Assembly: GCA_002366685.1 (NCBI GenBank)
Contig: DFBP01000021.1
Location: forward strand, 1,342 to 9,876
From: Rhodobacterales bacterium UBA3077
GTDB taxonomy: Bacteria > Pseudomonadota > Alphaproteobacteria > Rhodobacterales > Rhodobacteraceae
Direction of reading: 5' to 3'
DNA length: 8,535 bases
Made by a program: the position numbers and the translations under genes. Each line of letters begins with the position of its first letter. The stretch's first letter is position 1. Below the pieces are notes generated by a model. That model did no database searches, had not been told where the DNA came from, and worked only from the letters and a program-made list of their open reading frames with translations. Below are positions 1-6,961 of the stretch, piece after piece.

Positions 1-1664
1 CCGGTTATAACTCCGTCTGCCTCGCCGTGCGCAAGCAACAGTGACGAGAAAACATGACGGTCACGGCTGGCAATCCGGTGACAATCGCGCTGGTCAAACC
101 CGCGCCGTTGCAGGCGTTGGTAAAGCATCGATGACATTTCCGCCAGATTATCAACCGTGGCAGCATTGACCACTTCAATTTCATTGATAGCTTCGGACAT
201 CCCCGCGTTGTCAAGGAACTCCTGAACCTGCGCCACACGGCCAACCACAACCGCCTGCCCAAGTCCGGAACGCACATAAGCGACCGCAGCGCGCACAACA
301 CGTTCGTCATCGCCTTCGGCAAACACAATTCGAGCCTGCTCACGCTTGGCGCGCGCATATAGAGAGCGAAGAATCGAAGATGTTGGGTCCAAGCGGTCGC
401 GCAGCGCATTTTCATAGGCTTCCATATCAATGATCGGGCGGCGCGCCACACCGGTATCCATACCTGCTTTAGCGACAGCAGGCGGAATAACGTGAATCAA
501 GCGCGGATCAAAAGGCGTGGGGATAATATAATCCCGCCCGAAGGTTAGCTTTTTGCCATAAGCCATAGCGACTTCATCAGGCACATCTTCGCGCGCCAAA
601 TGGGCAAGGGCCTCGGCACATGCGATTTTCATTGAGTCATTAATAGCGCGGGCGTGAATATCGAGCGCACCGCGAAAAAGATACGGAAAACCAAGGACAT
701 TATTAACCTGGTTTGGGTAGTCGGAGCGACCGGTGGCAACAATCGCATCCGAGCGCACAGCCTGCGCTTCTTCCGGTGTGATTTCCGGATCGGGGTTCGC
801 CATTGCAAAAATAACCGGATGGGGAGCCATGGACTTAACCATTTCAGGCGTTACCGCCCCTTTAACCGAAACACCAAGGAACACGTCGGCGCCGTCCATC
901 GCCTCTTCCAGTGTGCGCAGGTCGGTATTGGCCGCATGGGCCGATTTCCACTGGTTCATCCCTTCGGTGCGGCCCTGATAAATAACGCCTTTGGTATCAC
1001 AGGCAATACAATTGTCGTGCTTTGCCCCCATGGCTTTGATGAGCTCGATACAGGCGATCCCTGCGGCTCCGGCACCGTTAAGTACGATTTTACAGTCCTG
1101 AATTTTTTTACCAGAAATTTGCAAAGCATTGATCAGCCCGGCTGCGCAGATCACCGCGGTGCCGTGCTGGTCATCATGAAAAACAGGTATATTCATGATT
1201 TCTTTGAGCTTTTGCTCAATTATAAAGCACTCAGGCGCTTTAATATCCTCAAGATTGACACCGCCAAATGTCGGCCCCATCAGCTTAACTGCGTTGATAA
1301 TTTCGTCGGGGTCTTCGGTATCCAGCTCGATATCGATCGCGTTTACATCGGCAAAGCGTTTGAATAGCACCGCTTTGCCCTCCATCACTGGCTTGGAGGC
1401 CAATGCGCCAAGGTTGCCCATGCCTAAAATGGCAGTCCCGTTGGAAATAACCGCAACCATATTGCCCTTAGACGTATAATCATAAGCCAGCGCCGGATCA
1501 TCAGCGATTGCCTGAACCGGAGCGGCAACACCGGGTGAATAAGCCAGCGAGAGGTCACGCTGGGTGGTCATCGCGGTGGATGCGATCACTTCAATTTTGC
1601 CCGGTGTTGGCTCAAGGTGATAGGCGAGCGCCTCTTCGTCAGTAACTTTGGTTTTATCGGACAT
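1..1664 (-). CDS. maeB: NADP-dependent malic enzyme, large MaeB type with C-terminal phosphotransacetylase-like domain (3' part missing)
   Basis: It oxidatively decarboxylates malate to pyruvate with NADP+, a cytosolic anaplerotic/NADPH-forming reaction. The reverse strand reads open for 554 codons from ATG at 1664 and leaves the window without a stop. The malic N-terminal domain spans about residues 18-150, with SLAYSPGVA (catalytic Tyr42), EGKAVLFKRF (catalytic Lys97) and the metal ligands in NLED (139-140) and HDDQHGTA (164-165). The NAD(P)-binding domain follows with GAGAAG at 197-202 and ANPDPE at 290-294. From about residue 430 the sequence (SILRSLYARAK, then RIVFAEGDDERVVRAA) is the start of a PTA-like domain. 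In large MaeB enzymes this tail is regulatory and binds acetyl-CoA rather than acting as a transacetylase (family knowledge). Full enzymes are about 750-770 residues, so roughly 200 are lost at the edge. The start fits the family, with a weak GAG ribosome site 8 nt upstream. The gene is divergent from mutS. NADP rather than NAD preference cannot be read from the sequence. Confidence 0.96.
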   Translation of the reverse strand, partial: MSDKTKVTDEEALAYHLEPTPGKIEVIASTAMTTQRDLSLAYSPGVAAPVQAIADDPALAYDYTSKGNMVAVISNGTAILGMGNLGALASKPVMEGKAVLFKRFADVNAIDIELDTEDPDEIINAVKLMGPTFGGVNLEDIKAPECFIIEQKLKEIMNIPVFHDDQHGTAVICAAGLINALQISGKKIQDCKIVLNGAGAAGIACIELIKAMGAKHDNCIACDTKGVIYQGRTEGMNQWKSAHAANTDLRTLEEAMDGADVFLGVSVKGAVTPEMVKSMAPHPVIFAMANPDPEITPEEAQAVRSDAIVATGRSDYPNQVNNVLGFPYLFRGALDIHARAINDSMKIACAEALAHLAREDVPDEVAMAYGKKLTFGRDYIIPTPFDPRLIHVIPPAVAKAGMDTGVARRPIIDMEAYENALRDRLDPTSSILRSLYARAKREQARIVFAEGDDERVVRAAVAYVRSGLGQAVVVGRVAQVQEFLDNAGMSEAINEIEVVNAATVDNLAEMSSMLYQRLQRRGFDQRDCHRIASRDRHVFSSLLLAHGEADGVIT

Positions 1665-1694
1665 TTTTATCTCGTTTCAGGCTGTTGTTTTCAT

Positions 1695-1716
1695 TTGTTA
1701 CAATTTTGTATCAATT
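1695..1716. repeat. two contiguous 11-bp near-identical repeats with TTG...CAA symmetry
   Basis: TTGTTACAATT (1695-1705) is followed directly by TTGTATCAATT (1706-1716), identical at 9 of 11 positions. Each begins with a TTG-N3-CAA dyad, and a third such motif, the perfect palindrome TTGCGCAA, lies at 1716-1723. The three dyads are spaced about one helical turn apart, so they would sit on one face of the DNA. A perfect 5-2-5 inverted repeat, TACAATTTTGTA, lies across the first two at 1699-1710. This looks like an operator array, but chance similarity in AT-rich DNA is possible. I cannot name a regulator. Confidence 0.4.
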
Positions 1717-1723
1717 TGCGCAA
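1695..1723 (-). promoter_or_regulatory. candidate maeB promoter
   Basis: Read on the reverse strand, TTGCGC (1723-1718) and TAACAA (1700-1695) are separated by exactly 17 bp. This would place transcription start near 1687 and give a leader of about 23 nt before the maeB ATG. The -10 element is a weak match, so the call rests mainly on spacing and position. It coincides with the TTG...CAA motifs, so a regulator bound there would act directly on this promoter. Confidence 0.3.
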
Positions 1724-1724
1724 C

Positions 1725-1760
1725 GATATTTCTGGCTTTAGCGGTGATATTTCTGGCTTT
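1725..1760. repeat. 15-bp exact direct repeat with 21-bp period
   Basis: GATATTTCTGGCTTT occurs at 1725-1739 and again, without mismatch, at 1746-1760, with 6 bp (AGCGGT) between. The start-to-start distance of 21 bp is two helical turns, as expected for a tandem protein-binding site or a recent small duplication. It lies midway between the divergent starts of maeB and mutS. It is in frame with the upstream extension of the mutS frame, but that extension is not expected to be translated. The function is unknown. Confidence 0.6.
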
Positions 1761-1774
1761 CCCAAGGCGGGGTG

Positions 1775-1794
1775 GCTGTGTAAATTCACACAGC
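1775..1794. promoter_or_regulatory. 20-bp dyad in the mutS leader (operator-like or mRNA hairpin)
   Basis: GCTGTGTAAATTCACACAGC is symmetric at 9 of 10 base pairs. Its core, TGTGT-N6-ACACA, has the 5-6-5 layout used by CRP/FNR-family dimers, although the half sites are not the canonical TGTGA/TCACA. In RNA it would form a 7-bp stem with a 6-nt loop ending 6 nt before the AAGGA ribosome binding site (1801-1805) of mutS. It could therefore act on DNA or in the mRNA leader; the sequence alone does not decide. Confidence 0.5.
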
Positions 1795-1811
1795 GAACCA
1801 AAGGAAAACGA

Positions 1812-4427
1812 GTGGCGAAACCAACCATAACACCAATGATGGCGCAGTATCTGGAGATTAAGGCTCGATATCCGGATGCACTGCTATTTTACCGCATGGG
1901 TGACTTTTACGAGCTGTTTTTTGATGATGCCAAAGCAGCAGCTGCAGCGCTTGATATTGCGCTAACCAAAAGAGGCAAGCATGAAGGCGAAGATATCGCC
2001 ATGTGTGGCGTTCCACACCATGCGGCAGAAGGGTATCTGTTAACGCTCATTCGCAAAGGATTTCGTGTTGCCGTCTGTGAGCAAATGGAATCCCCCAAGG
2101 AAGCGAAAAAGCGCGGTTATAAGGCGGTTGTAAAGCGAGATGTCGTGAGGTTGGTAACCCCCGGCACGCTCACTGAAGATAGCCTTTTGGAGGCAAGAGC
2201 GCATAACTATCTGGTTTCGCTTGCTGTTTTAAGAGAAACCTACGGGGTCGCCTGGGCTGATGTATCTACAGGGGCCTTTCACGTGAGCGAAGTGAGCGGC
2301 TTGGTTCTGGAACCTCTATTGGCGCGGCTATCCCCGGGGGAGGTATTGACCTCACAAAACCTGCCGGAAAATTTGCGTAACACGTTGGAAGCGGCAGGAC
2401 ACACATTGTCGCCTCTTGCCCCCTCGAGCTTTGATAGCGAATCTGCCAAGGAGCGGGTCGGCGGGCTATTCGGGGTCTCGTCACTCGACGGCTTTGGCAA
2501 TTTTTCCCGAGCCGAACTCGCGGCCATGGGCGCCATAGTTGATTATCTCGAACTAACCCAATGCGGGAAGATGCCGGTTTTGCACCCACCGGTGCAGGAA
2601 AAACCCGGCAGTCGGATGCAAATTGATGCCTCGACAAGGCGCAACCTCGAACTTACCCGGACCCTTTCGGGAGAACGATCCGGCGCGTTGCTTGCAGTAA
2701 TTGACCGGACACAAACCGGCAGCGGGGCGCGCTTGCTCGAAAGCCGGTTAACGAGCCCTTCCAACGACTTACCGGCTATCAACTATCGGTTGGATATGGT
2801 GCAGGGCTTTGTCGAAAACCAGAGCATTTGCAGTGATTTTCGCAGCCGCCTTGTGCAAGTTCCCGATATGGAACGCGCCCTTTCGCGGTTATCGCTGGAG
2901 CGAGGAGGCCCGCGCGATCTTGCCGCCATCCGCCAAGCGCTCGAACAGGCGTCATTGCTAGGCCAAACACCTTTGCCTGCCGAAATTCCGGAAGGAATCG
3001 CCAATGCGTTGGCGTTGATGCAGGGACAGGATGCTCTGGTCAGCTTATTGGACAAGGCTCTGGTTGCCGAGCCACCCATTTTGGCGCGAGATGGCGGGTT
3101 TGTCGCAAAGTCCTTTAACGAAGATCTCGACGAAGCACGAGAGTTACGCGATGAAGGGCGCGGAGTAATTGCCGCAATGCAGGCCGTATTTTCGCGGGAA
3201 ACCGGTATTAATGCATTAAAAGTAAAGCATAATAATGTGCTTGGGTACTTTATTGAAACCCCGGCCACCCACGCTGAAAAAATGCTGAATCCGCCGCACT
3301 CTGAAACTTTCATTCATCGACAAACGACAGCAAATGCGGTGCGGTTTACAACGGTTGAGCTTTCGGCGCTTGAAACTCGAATACTCAATGCAGGCGGCCG
3401 GGCACTCGAAATCGAAAAACGCATTTTCGAAGATCTTCGCAAGGCGGTTCTGGCCAATGCCGCCGAGATTTCAAACGCTGCGCGCGCGCTCGCCGAAATT
3501 GACCTTAGCACCGCACTGGCTGTGCTGGCCATCGAGGAAGACTGGGTACGACCGCAGCTTGATAGCTCCCGCGCGTTCGAGATTTCAGGCGGGCGCCATC
3601 CGGTCGTAGAAGCGGCCCTTCGCTCAACGGGTAAGCCATTTATCGCCAATAATTGCGACCTAAGCAGTGACAAAAAGCCGGTTTGGTTGCTCACCGGGCC
3701 AAATATGGCGGGTAAATCGACCTTTTTACGGCAAAACGCAATTATCGCGATATTGGCGCAAATGGGGGCCTATGTGCCGGCTGCCTCCGCTCATATCGGG
3801 TTGGTGGACCAACTGTTCAGTCGGGTTGGCGCAGCGGATGATCTGGCGCGCGGGCAATCGACATTTATGGTCGAGATGGTTGAGACCGCGGCGATCCTCA
3901 ATCAGGCCGGCCCGCGGGCGCTGGTAATTCTGGATGAAATCGGACGCGGGACTGCAACCTATGACGGGCTTTCCATTGCCTGGGCAACTTTGGAAAACCT
4001 GCATGATATTAACAAATGCCGGTCTCTATTTGCTACGCATTATCATGAACTTACTGCATTAGCAGACACCCTTACAGGCTTACATAACGCCACGGTTTCA
4101 GTGCGGGAATGGAAAGGGGATGTGATTTTTCTTCATGAAGTCACGGCCGGTGCTGCCGATAGGTCCTACGGTGTACAGGTCGCCAAACTGGCCGGGCTGC
4201 CCACGGCCGTCATCTCTCGGGCACGCGCGGTGTTAAGCATGTTGGAAAAACGGGAGCGGGAGAGCGCCGGAAAAGTGTTGATCGATGATTTGCCACTTTT
4301 TGGACAGGTACAACCAGAGCCAAAACCGGAATCAGAGATTGAATCCATTCTTGAGAATGTATTGCCTGATGAGCTCTCTCCACGAGAAGCCTTGGCTTTG
4401 GTTTATGAGTTGAAGAGCAAACTTTAG
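1812..4427 (+). CDS. mutS: DNA mismatch repair protein MutS
   Basis: This is the mismatch-recognising ATPase that starts methyl-directed or general mismatch repair with MutL. The GTG start at 1812 gives 871 residues, the normal MutS length, and has AAGGA 6 nt upstream. The longer open frame back to 1617 overlaps maeB and has no MutS-like sequence. Mismatch-binding domain I starts at once and has the Phe-x-Glu motif (F32-Y-E34 in GDFYELFFDDA). Connector, core and clamp domains follow. The C-terminal ABC-type ATPase has Walker A GPNMAGKST (629-637), the GQSTFMVEM segment, Walker B LVILDEIGRGT with D708-E709, and the FATHYHEL switch (H743). The tail SPREALALVYELKSKL matches the C-terminal multimerisation helix region of full-length MutS. 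All key residues are intact and there is no frameshift. It is divergent from maeB and convergent with grpE. No convincing promoter was found in the 147-bp upstream region. Confidence 0.98.
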   Translation: MAKPTITPMMAQYLEIKARYPDALLFYRMGDFYELFFDDAKAAAAALDIALTKRGKHEGEDIAMCGVPHHAAEGYLLTLIRKGFRVAVCEQMESPKEAKKRGYKAVVKRDVVRLVTPGTLTEDSLLEARAHNYLVSLAVLRETYGVAWADVSTGAFHVSEVSGLVLEPLLARLSPGEVLTSQNLPENLRNTLEAAGHTLSPLAPSSFDSESAKERVGGLFGVSSLDGFGNFSRAELAAMGAIVDYLELTQCGKMPVLHPPVQEKPGSRMQIDASTRRNLELTRTLSGERSGALLAVIDRTQTGSGARLLESRLTSPSNDLPAINYRLDMVQGFVENQSICSDFRSRLVQVPDMERALSRLSLERGGPRDLAAIRQALEQASLLGQTPLPAEIPEGIANALALMQGQDALVSLLDKALVAEPPILARDGGFVAKSFNEDLDEARELRDEGRGVIAAMQAVFSRETGINALKVKHNNVLGYFIETPATHAEKMLNPPHSETFIHRQTTANAVRFTTVELSALETRILNAGGRALEIEKRIFEDLRKAVLANAAEISNAARALAEIDLSTALAVLAIEEDWVRPQLDSSRAFEISGGRHPVVEAALRSTGKPFIANNCDLSSDKKPVWLLTGPNMAGKSTFLRQNAIIAILAQMGAYVPAASAHIGLVDQLFSRVGAADDLARGQSTFMVEMVETAAILNQAGPRALVILDEIGRGTATYDGLSIAWATLENLHDINKCRSLFATHYHELTALADTLTGLHNATVSVREWKGDVIFLHEVTAGAADRSYGVQVAKLAGLPTAVISRARAVLSMLEKRERESAGKVLIDDLPLFGQVQPEPKPESEIESILENVLPDELSPREALALVYELKSKL

Positions 4428-4446
4428 GGGGCAGCCGCCCCCTTTT
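4427..4446 (+). terminator. intrinsic terminator of mutS
   Basis: GGGGGC (4427-4432) pairs perfectly with GCCCCC (4437-4442) around an AGCC tetraloop and is followed by TTTT (4443-4446). The 5' arm begins with the final G of the mutS TAG stop codon. On the opposite strand the hairpin is followed by TAAAG rather than a T run, so it should stop mutS transcription but not transcription from grpE. Confidence 0.85.
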
Positions 4447-4481
4447 CCAATTTCTTCCGCATCCACCAATGAGAATTGGAA
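4445..4481 (-). repeat. 8-bp inverted repeat just after the grpE stop, possible weak 3' stem-loop
   Basis: TTCCAATT (4445-4452) and AATTGGAA (4474-4481) are perfect inverted complements with a 21-nt loop. The structure begins 2 nt after the grpE stop codon. It is AT-rich with a long loop and no T run in the grpE direction, so it is a poor rho-independent terminator. It may be a 3'-end stabiliser or chance. Confidence 0.3.
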
Positions 4482-4483
4482 GC

Positions 4484-5056
4484 CTATTCTTCTGTTTTCA
4501 CCGGATCGGTGTTTGACGAAACACCAACCTGCGCTGCGCGGATCAACCGGCCAGCAATCGTAAAACCATGCGCCATTGTTTGAATAACCGTGCCTTTGAC
4601 AGTATTGGGCACCGGTGCCTCAAACATCGCTTGGTGGAGTTTAGGGTCAAACTTTTCACCCACGGCTGGGTCAAGTTTAACGATTTTGTGCTTTTCAAAC
4701 ACAGCAAGCAGCTCACGCTGGGTTAATTCCAAACCTTCAACAAGAGCAGCGGACTCTTCGCGCAATTTATCATCTATGGTTTCCAAAGCCCGATCCAGAT
4801 TGTCGTGAACCGATAAAAGATCCCGCGCCAGTTTGGTGCCACCATAGGCCTCCGCCTCGCGCCGGTCACGCTCTCCACGCTTGCGCATGTTTTCGGTCTC
4901 GGCCATCGCCCGCATCAAACGGTCCTTGAGTTGGCGGTTTTCGTTTTCCAGCTCTTCCACAGAGGCTGGCTCCATATCCGCCAACTCCTGCTCTTCCATT
5001 TCCGCTTCAATCTCGTCGATATCATCCAGAAAGGCGTTTTCTTTATCGTCAATCAT
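4484..5056 (-). CDS. grpE: nucleotide exchange factor GrpE (Hsp70 cofactor)
   Basis: GrpE releases ADP from DnaK and so resets the DnaK/DnaJ chaperone cycle in the cytosol. The 190-residue protein has a strongly acidic N-terminus (about 1-32), a long coiled-coil dimerisation helix (about 33-105, containing RAMAETENMRKRGERDR) and the C-terminal beta domain that contacts DnaK. The latter includes FDPKLHQAMFEAPVPN (136-151) and GFTIAGRLIRAAQVGVS (164-180), matching the family signature. Length is typical. The ATG at 5056 is 6 nt after the hrcA stop, and its ribosome site (AAAGG) lies at the very end of hrcA, so the two genes are cotranscribed and probably translationally linked. The gene is convergent with mutS, with only 56 bp between stops. 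Confidence 0.97.
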   Translation of the reverse strand: MIDDKENAFLDDIDEIEAEMEEQELADMEPASVEELENENRQLKDRLMRAMAETENMRKRGERDRREAEAYGGTKLARDLLSVHDNLDRALETIDDKLREESAALVEGLELTQRELLAVFEKHKIVKLDPAVGEKFDPKLHQAMFEAPVPNTVKGTVIQTMAHGFTIAGRLIRAAQVGVSSNTDPVKTEE

Positions 5057-5062
5057 TTCGTT

Positions 5063-6136
5063 TTACCTTTGTCCTGACGGACCGGAGACCAGCCTTCCCA
5101 TCAATTGCGCGGTATAATCCACTATCGGGACTATACGGGCGTAATTCAGATGAGTCGGGCCGATGACACCAACCGCGCCAACAATTTTTCGCTCGGTATT
5201 CATATAGGGAGAAACCACCAAAGAGGAACCCGAAAGTGAGAAAAGTTTGTTCTCTGAACCAATAAAAACACGCACACCGTCACCTTCTTTGGTCAGAGAT
5301 AGCAAATTCTCCAAATCCCGCTTGCGTTCAAGGTCGTCAAACAGGTGGCGGATGCGCTCAAGATCTTCTTCATTGGCGTTTTCATCAAGCAAATTGGCGC
5401 GGCCGCGCACGATCAAACGCTCAGGGGTACCTTCGGGGCTGTCTGCCCACACGGCAACGCCCAACTCAATAAGCTTTTGAGATAAGATATTGAGTTCATT
5501 TTGGTTTTTAGAAACTTCACGTGAAACAATCTGGCGAAATTCGTCAACCGTGTGGCCTTCCATCACCACATTGAGAAAATTGGCTGCCTCGCGCATGGCA
5601 GATGGGGTCATCCCGACAGGCGGCGTGAAAATCCGGTTTTCGACCTGACCATCGGCGGTTACAAGCACAACGAGCGCACGATCCGGGGCCAGCGAGATAA
5701 ATTCAATATGCTTAATAGCAGATTCGGTTTTTGGAGCCAGTACAAGGCTCGCACCTTGAGTCAGGCCAGAAAGCATTTTGCCTGCTCTATCAAGGGCTGT
5801 CTGAATATCTACCGTTTCCGGCGGCATGGACTTTTCGATCTCACTTCGATCCACCCCCGAAATACCGCCTATCTCCAACAATCCGTCGACAAAAAGTCTC
5901 AAGCCTTGCTGGGTTGGCAGCCTTCCCGCTGAAATATGCGGACTATCAAGCAGGCCAAGATGTTCGAGATCTTGCATCGTGTTCCGGATTGTTGCCGCCG
6001 AAACCTGCTCTGCCAGCTGACGGCTAAGCGTACGAGAGCCAACCGGCTCTCCGGTATCAAGATATGACTCCACGATCAGGCGAAAAACTTCGCGCGAGCG
6101 TTCGTTAAGCTGTGTAATTGGGGGTAGCTGGGCCAT
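5063..6136 (-). CDS. hrcA: heat-inducible transcription repressor HrcA
   Basis: HrcA represses chaperone operons, classically groESL, by binding CIRCE elements, and depends on GroEL for activity. From ATG at 6136 it has 357 residues, normal for the family. The N-terminal winged-helix DNA-binding domain covers about residues 8-85 (NERSREVFRLIVESYLDTGE, GEPVGSRTLSRQLA, then SAGRLPTQQGLRLFVD). The GAF-like and dimerisation regions follow, ending in VIGPTHLNYARIVPIVDYTA. A longer frame from GTG at 6175 adds 13 residues with no family similarity. That GTG lies between the -35 and -10 of the likely promoter, so the ATG is preferred. The ribosome site is weak (GTGAG, about 6 nt upstream). It is the first gene of hrcA-grpE. 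No CIRCE (TTAGCACTC-N9-GAGTGCTAA) precedes it, so autoregulation through CIRCE is not evident. Confidence 0.95.
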   Translation of the reverse strand: MAQLPPITQLNERSREVFRLIVESYLDTGEPVGSRTLSRQLAEQVSAATIRNTMQDLEHLGLLDSPHISAGRLPTQQGLRLFVDGLLEIGGISGVDRSEIEKSMPPETVDIQTALDRAGKMLSGLTQGASLVLAPKTESAIKHIEFISLAPDRALVVLVTADGQVENRIFTPPVGMTPSAMREAANFLNVVMEGHTVDEFRQIVSREVSKNQNELNILSQKLIELGVAVWADSPEGTPERLIVRGRANLLDENANEEDLERIRHLFDDLERKRDLENLLSLTKEGDGVRVFIGSENKLFSLSGSSLVVSPYMNTERKIVGAVGVIGPTHLNYARIVPIVDYTAQLMGRLVSGPSGQR

Positions 6137-6156
6137 ATGTATCTCACTTTGCCCTG

Positions 6157-6185
6157 AAAATAGGCGCTGACGCACGCATGGTCAA
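6157..6185 (-). promoter_or_regulatory. likely housekeeping-type promoter of hrcA-grpE
   Basis: On the reverse strand TTGACC (6185-6180) and TATTTT (6162-6157) are separated by exactly 17 bp, a good sigma-70-type promoter. Transcription would start near 6150, giving a leader of about 14 nt before the hrcA ATG. No clear sigma-32 heat-shock promoter (CTTGAA...CCCCAT-like) was seen nearby. Start sites have not been measured. Confidence 0.55.
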
Positions 6186-6244
6186 TGCTGGACGCTCGCG
6201 CCATCGCGCGCTAAGAGAGAAGCGAGATATATCAGGAGAGACCC

Positions 6245-6961
6245 ATGCGCCCATCCGGCCGGACAGCAGACACAATGCGCGACATTGCGATTGAAACCAA
6301 CGTGACCAAACATGCCGAAGGCTCGTGCCTGATCAAATGCGGTGATACCCATGTGCTGTGTACAGCTACACTCGAAGGCCGCGTGCCACCTTGGCTTCGC
6401 AATACCGGGCTGGGTTGGGTTACGGCGGAATACGGAATGCTGCCACGCTCCACTGGCTCGCGCATGCGTCGCGAGGCGACCGCTGGCAAGCAATCTGGTA
6501 GAACCCAAGAAATTCAACGTCTTATAGGGCGCAGCCTGCGGGCTGGGGTTGACCGTGTGGCGCTTGGTGAACGACAGATAACCGTGGATTGTGATGTAAT
6601 TCAGGCTGATGGCGGCACCCGCTGCGCCTCAATCACAGGCGGCTGGATCGCGCTTCGAATGGCGGTAAACAAGCTGCTGGAAACAGGTGAGATCAAGCAA
6701 GACCCGTTGACTGACCACGTCGCAGCTGTTTCTTGCGGGATATATGGCGGCCAGCCCGTGCTGGACCTTGACTATCTGGAAGATTCCGATGCCGGAACCG
6801 ATGCGAATTTTGTAATGACCGGCGCACAGGGTTTGGTAGAAATTCAAGGCTCGGCTGAAGGCGCAACTTTTAGTCGCAGTGAGTTTGACCAACTCATGGA
6901 TCTTGCCGAAAAAGGTGTTTCCGAGTTGGTGGCCGCTCAGAAAGCCGCGGTGGATGCGTAA
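6245..6961 (+). CDS. rph: ribonuclease PH
   Basis: RNase PH is a phosphate-dependent 3'-to-5' exoribonuclease that trims tRNA and other RNA 3' ends, working as a hexameric ring. The 238-residue protein is standard length and starts with the family opening MRPSGR. Seen motifs are ATLEGRVPPWLRNTGLGWVT (41-60) and AEYGMLPRST (61-70). R86 lies in SGRTQEIQRLIGRSLRA. The phosphate-binding GGTR has T125 and R126, the same numbers as in Bacillus subtilis RNase PH. The acidic metal-binding segment is DLDYLEDSDAGTD (174-186). AGGAG at 6234-6238 lies 6 nt before the ATG. It is the first gene of a four-gene overlapping operon and divergent from hrcA across 108 bp. A promoter for it is not obvious: TGGACG, 17 bp, TAAGAG is present but weak. 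The stop overlaps rdgB by 8 nt. Confidence 0.98.
   Translation: MRPSGRTADTMRDIAIETNVTKHAEGSCLIKCGDTHVLCTATLEGRVPPWLRNTGLGWVTAEYGMLPRSTGSRMRREATAGKQSGRTQEIQRLIGRSLRAGVDRVALGERQITVDCDVIQADGGTRCASITGGWIALRMAVNKLLETGEIKQDPLTDHVAAVSCGIYGGQPVLDLDYLEDSDAGTDANFVMTGAQGLVEIQGSAEGATFSRSEFDQLMDLAEKGVSELVAAQKAAVDA

Noticed and set aside
654..1367. 237-residue open frame on the plus strand inside maeB
   Set aside because: It is antisense to a continuous, motif-complete malic enzyme frame and its translation shows no recognisable domain. The other plus-strand frames here (733-978, 1195-1479) are rejected for the same reason.
1617..1811. N-terminal extension of the mutS frame
   Set aside because: It overlaps the maeB start, includes the intergenic repeats and lacks MutS similarity. 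GTG at 1812 has a well-placed ribosome site and gives the standard MutS N-terminus.
2783..3313. 176-residue minus-strand frame inside mutS (and similar ones at 2266-2637 and 3314-3694)
   Set aside because: These are antisense frames produced by the codon pattern of mutS. They are serine/arginine-rich with no domain or ribosome site.
6137..6175. GTG start at 6175 for hrcA
   Set aside because: It adds 13 residues without family similarity and lies between the -35 and -10 of the likely promoter, so it would not be in the transcript.
6191..6216. possible rph promoter TGGACG / TAAGAG with 17-bp spacing
   Set aside because: Both hexamers match the consensus poorly and the segment is GC-rich. The spacing alone is not enough to list it.
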